Part shown: positions 6,266 through 8,763 of the stretch, piece by piece
Layout: every line of letters begins with the position of its first letter
Position numbering within the stretch: position 1 is the stretch's first letter
Origin: JAAZHN01 sp964605575
Lineage (GTDB): Bacteria; Bacillota_I; Bacilli_A; RF39; UBA660
Direction: 5' to 3'
Assembly: GCA_964605575.1 (NCBI GenBank)
Contig: CAZSDG010000039.1
Location: forward strand, 1 to 8,763
Length of the DNA: 8,763 nt
Position numbers and translations under genes: made by a program
The notes under the pieces: model-generated
Told to the model about the DNA's origin: nothing
What the model saw: only the letters and a program-made list of their open reading frames with translations
The model's database searches: none

Positions 6266-6294
6266 TTGATTTATACTATATTATTTGATATAAT
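6266..6294 (+). promoter_or_regulatory. tRNA-Arg promoter
   Basis: TTGATT (6266-6271) and a perfect TATAAT (6289-6294) are separated by 17 bases, with a TGA extension of the -10. The predicted start near 6301 leaves about 10 bases before the mature 5' end at 6311. Confidence 0.75.
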
Positions 6295-6310
6295 TAGCCA
6301 GTAATTGCAT

Positions 6311-6388
6311 GCGCCCATAGCTCAATTGGATAGAGCGTCCGGCTACGGACCGTAAGGCTTGGGGGTTCGAGTCCCTCTGGGCGTGCCA
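6311..6388 (+). tRNA. tRNA-Arg, anticodon ACG (CCA encoded)
   Basis: Cloverleaf by eye: acceptor GCGCCCA with TGGGCGT (7 bp, G-U at the end), D-arm GCTC/GAGC with the AATTGGATA loop, anticodon loop CTACGGA giving ACG (A34 presumably becomes inosine, reading CGU, CGC and CGA), T-arm GGGGG/CCCTC with TTCGAGT loop, discriminator G and encoded CCA at 6386-6388. It closely resembles Firmicutes tRNA-Arg(ACG). Oddities: the anticodon stem TCCGG/CCGTA has a C-U mismatch at 28-42, and the variable loop AGGCTT has six bases rather than five, making 78 nt instead of 77. Confidence 0.95.
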
Positions 6389-6397
6389 TTAATAATT

Positions 6398-6421
6398 AAA
6401 CTAGTATTTGACTAGTTTTTT
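6398..6421 (+). terminator. tRNA-Arg terminator
   Basis: AAACTAGT (6398-6405) and ACTAGTTT (6411-6418) form a perfect 8-bp stem with a 5-base loop, flowing into six T residues (6416-6421) and then ATTT. It sits 10 bases after the CCA end. Confidence 0.8.
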
Positions 6422-6467
6422 ATTTACAGTAAAAATTCAGTTAATTATAGGGAATTATGTTATGAAA

Positions 6468-6476
6468 TGATATAAT
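6468..6476 (+). promoter_or_regulatory. promoter of the 6494-7703 genes, extended -10
   Basis: TGATATAAT is a perfect extended -10 with no good -35 (TAGGGA at 17 bp spacing). The predicted start near 6483 coincides with the AGAGAGG ribosome-binding site of the 15-codon ORF. Confidence 0.55.
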
Positions 6477-6493
6477 TTGATTAGAGAGGTTAA

Positions 6494-6541
6494 ATGTCCA
6501 AGTATTTAATTGACAATAATGAAATTTTTGGTGAAAAGTAG
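6494..6541 (+). CDS. 15-codon ORF, in frame with and abutting the membrane protein gene
   Basis: ATG preceded at four bases by AGAGAGG (6483-6489) encodes the 15-residue hydrophilic peptide MSKYLIDNNEIFGEK and ends in TAG at 6539-6541. The next base starts the ATG of the membrane protein gene, in the same reading frame, so one TAG separates the two. It may be a translated leader that couples initiation, an N-terminal extension reached by read-through, or the result of a nonsense mutation or sequence error. No single amino acid dominates, so classic attenuation is not suggested. Function unknown. Confidence 0.45.
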   Translation: MSKYLIDNNEIFGEK

Positions 6542-7087
6542 ATGAGTATAATTGATTTTGTTATTATTTTTTCAGGATTTATTGGATTGGTTGTTTTAAC
6601 GTGGTTATTTGTTAAATCTATTAACAAAAAATTATTTTTTTTACATTATCGTTTATTAATTAATACTATTATTTTATTGTTACTGATTTTTGGTTCAGAT
6701 ACAATAATTATTCGCTACATAGCTGTAGCGTATTTATCGATAGTAATTCCAACATTTATATTTTTTACAACCGATTATTTAGATTTAGAAGATTACGAAT
6801 ATGATGAACCAAGTTCAAAATCAAAGTTTGGTCAGCAAATTTTTTGGAGTTTAGTGATATTTGTTTTTGCTGTAAAAAGCAATATAGATTATTCAAAATT
6901 GTCCCTAACATTTTTTCTATTAGTTCCATTTGTTATAACACTGTTATCATACACAAAGTTGAAAATAATAAATTGGTTTAATTCAATATATTTTAGGTTA
7001 GATAATAAAATATATTATATTATTTTAATTCTTGCATTAATTGGCCTTATTATTTCACTATTGATGTTTAAGCATATATTTTTATAA
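6542..7087 (+). CDS. polytopic membrane protein of unknown function
   Basis: No family recognised. Of 181 residues, most are hydrophobic, with helices at about 4-25, 34-52, 54-76, 98-113, 119-137 and 157-177, so five or six membrane spans. An acidic loop (about 78-90: DYLDLEDYEYDEP) separates the third and fourth helices, and the second half shows basic residues near helix ends. The ATG has GGTGA (6530-6534) seven bases upstream, within the preceding 15-codon ORF. N-terminal hydrophobicity alone recalls CdaA-type cyclases, but no cyclase domain follows. The nucleotidase-like gene starts 19 bases later, without a terminator, so they are probably co-transcribed. Confidence 0.82.
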   Translation: MSIIDFVIIFSGFIGLVVLTWLFVKSINKKLFFLHYRLLINTIILLLLIFGSDTIIIRYIAVAYLSIVIPTFIFFTTDYLDLEDYEYDEPSSKSKFGQQIFWSLVIFVFAVKSNIDYSKLSLTFFLLVPFVITLLSYTKLKIINWFNSIYFRLDNKIYYIILILALIGLIISLLMFKHIFL

Positions 7088-7106
7088 AAAGGAATGGAGA
7101 TTGAAA

Positions 7107-7703
7107 ATGAAAATAGCAATTGATGTGGATGGAGTATTAATAGATATGTGCTACTATCAACTTGAGATGGGTAGTAAATTTTTTTGGGACAAATACAAAA
7201 TTGGAATAAGTAATCCAATGGGATATGAAATTAGCGATATTTTTTTAGTTGATCAAGAAAAAGATCTTGACTTTTGGTTAAATCATATCTTCGATTATGG
7301 GGTAAATTATCCAGCGAGGTTATTTGCTAAAGAAATAATAAAACAGCTGAAAAATGATGGTCATGAGATTGTTATTATGACCGCTCGTGGAGGTACAGAA
7401 GAAAATACTTTACCTAAAGATGAAATGCAAGAATTAGTGAAAAACTGGTTAAAGAAAAATGATATTTATTATGACGAAATAATGTTTACCGAAGAAGACA
7501 AGTTAAGTTATTGTTTAGACAATCAGATTGATCTTATTATTGAAGATAAACCTCGAAATATTTCGATGATCAGTACTACTATCCCAGTTATTTGTTACGA
7601 TGCTCTATATAATCAAAATATAACCGGAAAAAACATACACCGAGTCTATACTTGGCAAGACATTTACATAAAAATAATAAATCTCCAAAAAAAACAAAAA
7701 TAG
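7107..7703 (+). CDS. HAD-superfamily 5'(3')-deoxyribonucleotidase-like protein
   Basis: Cytoplasmic HAD phosphatase of the NT5C-like type, which removes phosphate from (deoxy)nucleoside monophosphates; substrate here is inferred. The protein has 198 residues, normal for the family. HAD motif I is D6-V-D8-G9 (nucleophile and acid/base), motif II is T92 in IMTAR (90-94), the motif III lysine is K132, and motif IV is E146-D147 in IIEDKP. A cap insertion lies between motifs I and II. The ATG at 7107 is chosen because GGAG (7096-7099) is seven bases upstream; the in-frame TTG at 7101 would be only one base away. It follows the membrane protein gene by 19 bases, while the next gene has its own promoter. 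Confidence 0.88.
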   Translation: MKIAIDVDGVLIDMCYYQLEMGSKFFWDKYKIGISNPMGYEISDIFLVDQEKDLDFWLNHIFDYGVNYPARLFAKEIIKQLKNDGHEIVIMTARGGTEENTLPKDEMQELVKNWLKKNDIYYDEIMFTEEDKLSYCLDNQIDLIIEDKPRNISMISTTIPVICYDALYNQNITGKNIHRVYTWQDIYIKIINLQKKQK

Positions 7704-7713
7704 AATAGAAACA

Positions 7714-7722
7714 TGATATAAT
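7714..7722 (+). promoter_or_regulatory. promoter of the 7757-8763 genes, extended -10
   Basis: TGATATAAT is a perfect extended -10 in AT-rich DNA, with no credible -35. Transcription would begin around 7729, inside the AT repeat that follows. Confidence 0.5.
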
Positions 7723-7737
7723 ATATATATATATATA
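7721..7737. repeat. AT dinucleotide repeat between promoter and ribosome-binding site
   Basis: About eight AT units run from 7721 to 7737, beginning in the -10 box and ending six bases before AGGG (7743-7746) of the next gene. The tract would form the very start of the mRNA leader. Confidence 0.7.
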
Positions 7738-7756
7738 ATTGAAGGGAAATGTTTTT

Positions 7757-8029
7757 ATGAATGAAAATAATACTAAATTAAATGTAAAATTAAATGAAAA
7801 GGATGTAACAATCGATGTTTTGGATATTGTCCAATCAGAAGAGTATAATAAAGAATATATTGTTTATACTATCGATGGTATGCCAGAAGATCAAATTTTC
7901 ATTTCTATTTTAAATGAAACGGAAGAAACATATACTTTAGATACTATTGAAGATGAAAATGAATTTAACTTTGTTAATGAATTATTATTAAATCAAACTT
8001 TAGATTTTGAAGAAGAGGAAAGTGAGTAA
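7757..8029 (+). CDS. DUF1292-like (YrzB-type) small acidic protein
   Basis: A 90-residue acidic protein with the same outline as the 5068-5364 product: N-terminal alternating hydrophobic pattern, central strand KEYIVYTID (32-40), a later strand and a terminal helix preceded by IEDENEF (64-70), then an acidic tail of repeated Glu. Function unknown; DUF1292 members are short Firmicutes proteins often encoded beside housekeeping genes. The start ATG at 7757 is preferred over the in-frame TTG at 7739; AGGG lies about ten bases upstream. Its stop is one base before the GTG of the next gene, so the pair is likely translated together. Family call moderate. Confidence 0.75.
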   Translation: MNENNTKLNVKLNEKDVTIDVLDIVQSEEYNKEYIVYTIDGMPEDQIFISILNETEETYTLDTIEDENEFNFVNELLLNQTLDFEEEESE

Positions 8030-8030
8030 C

Positions 8031-8763
8031 GTGCAAATTAATAATATTCAAGATTTAATTGATAAGATAAAGGAACTAAATCCAGATACTTATTTTTCTA
8101 TTGGTAAAAAAGGTAACAGTGAAGTTATTTTGGCCAATTGTGATACTCGAAAAATAAAACTACCAGAAGGCTTTAAATTTAATTCAAGCCAAGAAATTAC
8201 AAATGATCAAGGACTTTCTGTTAGAGCTTATGATAATAGACTTAATAATTCAATCATGGCTAAATATTCAAGAGAAATGGAAATTTTAAAAAGTGTTATC
8301 GCGGCTAATAATGTGCTTTTAGAGGATCCAAGCCTGAGTAATAATGCCGAGATAAGAAAAAAAATTCAATATAAAATTGATAAAGCTGCAAAGCTATTAG
8401 ATATGTATGAAGGAAAGCAAATGCAAACATTCGGCAATCCTGATGCATATATTTTATTTGGTAAACAAAAAGCTTTAGAGAAAAGAAATGAAAAGATTGT
8501 CAAAAAAACTAATGAAATAAGAAATTTAGAAGGCAAAAAACAAATATTAAAAGCGCAAATGAGTGAAACGCTTTATTCAAAAATTATTTTTAAAAATCGT
8601 AAGAAGAGAATTGAAACAAAAATAAAAAGTTTAGAAAAAAAACAGGGTAAATTATTTGCCAAACAAAGAGCAGTTGTCAATGTAAATCTCATTAAGGAAA
8701 TAAAAAAATATCAAAGACAAAGATACAGATTAGATAAACAACAGACTAAATTAAGTAAAATAG
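8031..8763 (+). CDS. basic, coiled-coil-rich protein of unknown function (3'-truncated by window edge)
   Basis: An open frame of 244 codons runs from a GTG directly after the preceding stop to the window edge without a stop. I do not recognise the family. Residues 1-70 are mixed and probably globular (LPEGFKF near 44-50); about 75-125 is helical; and from about 142 onward it is rich in Lys, Arg, Glu and Gln in heptad-like patterns, suggesting a long coiled coil. No signal peptide or membrane helix is visible. The start is weak: GTG with GAGG 12 bases upstream, so translation probably depends on coupling to the DUF1292-like gene. The first in-frame ATG is near residue 76, but upstream sequence reads as protein with ordinary codon use for the window. 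Confidence 0.7.
   Translation, partial: MQINNIQDLIDKIKELNPDTYFSIGKKGNSEVILANCDTRKIKLPEGFKFNSSQEITNDQGLSVRAYDNRLNNSIMAKYSREMEILKSVIAANNVLLEDPSLSNNAEIRKKIQYKIDKAAKLLDMYEGKQMQTFGNPDAYILFGKQKALEKRNEKIVKKTNEIRNLEGKKQILKAQMSETLYSKIIFKNRKKRIETKIKSLEKKQGKLFAKQRAVVNVNLIKEIKKYQRQRYRLDKQQTKLSKI

Noticed and set aside
6542..7087. CdaA-type diadenylate cyclase
   Set aside because: Only N-terminal hydrophobicity is similar; no DAC catalytic domain with DGA or RHR motifs follows.
1..8763. CRISPR array, insertion sequence, prophage or toxin-antitoxin system
   Set aside because: No spaced direct repeats, transposase, integrase or paired toxin-like genes were seen; the 15-bp palindrome and 42-bp duplication are local features.

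Overview
The window looks like chromosomal housekeeping DNA from a very AT-rich (about 30% GC by eye), low-GC Gram-positive bacterium. YutD, two DUF1292-like proteins, UppP, a single-cluster ferredoxin and RmuC together suggest an uncultured Bacilli, Erysipelotrichia or RF39-type lineage; that placement is inference. TGA ends rmuC, Trp is encoded by TGG and no gene needs TGA read-through, so the Mycoplasma code does not apply. I see no insertion sequence, phage, CRISPR or integration signature.

Layout: the 3' part of rmuC (+, 1-1020) converges with a trpS-uppP operon (-, 2791-1000). The two ends overlap by 21 bp, and each gene's best terminator lies inside the other gene. rluB (+) is divergent from trpS and converges on a small ferredoxin gene (-); those two share one hairpin over their stop codons. 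Next comes a rightward cluster, 3908-6217: an acidic tail-anchored protein of unknown function, yutD, a DUF1292-like gene, and a soluble, disordered protein with one LysM domain. A tRNA-Arg(ACG) gene follows with its own promoter and terminator. After it come a 15-codon ORF separated by a single in-frame TAG from a small polytopic membrane protein, a HAD-type 5'(3')-deoxyribonucleotidase-like gene, a second DUF1292-like gene, and a basic, coiled-coil-rich protein that runs off the right edge.

The recognisable genes serve cell-wall lipid recycling (UppP), translation (TrpS, RluB, tRNA-Arg), genome maintenance (RmuC), electron transfer (ferredoxin) and nucleotide metabolism. The least understood parts are the 3908-6217 cluster and the 6494-8763 block. 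Most promoters I can place share a TGN-extended -10 box and give short leaders. Items worth checking are the in-frame TAG, the irregular tRNA-Arg (78 nt, one stem mismatch, six-base variable loop), the palindrome next to its promoter, and the cytosolic LysM protein. Nothing here amounts to a convincing new defence or mobile system.
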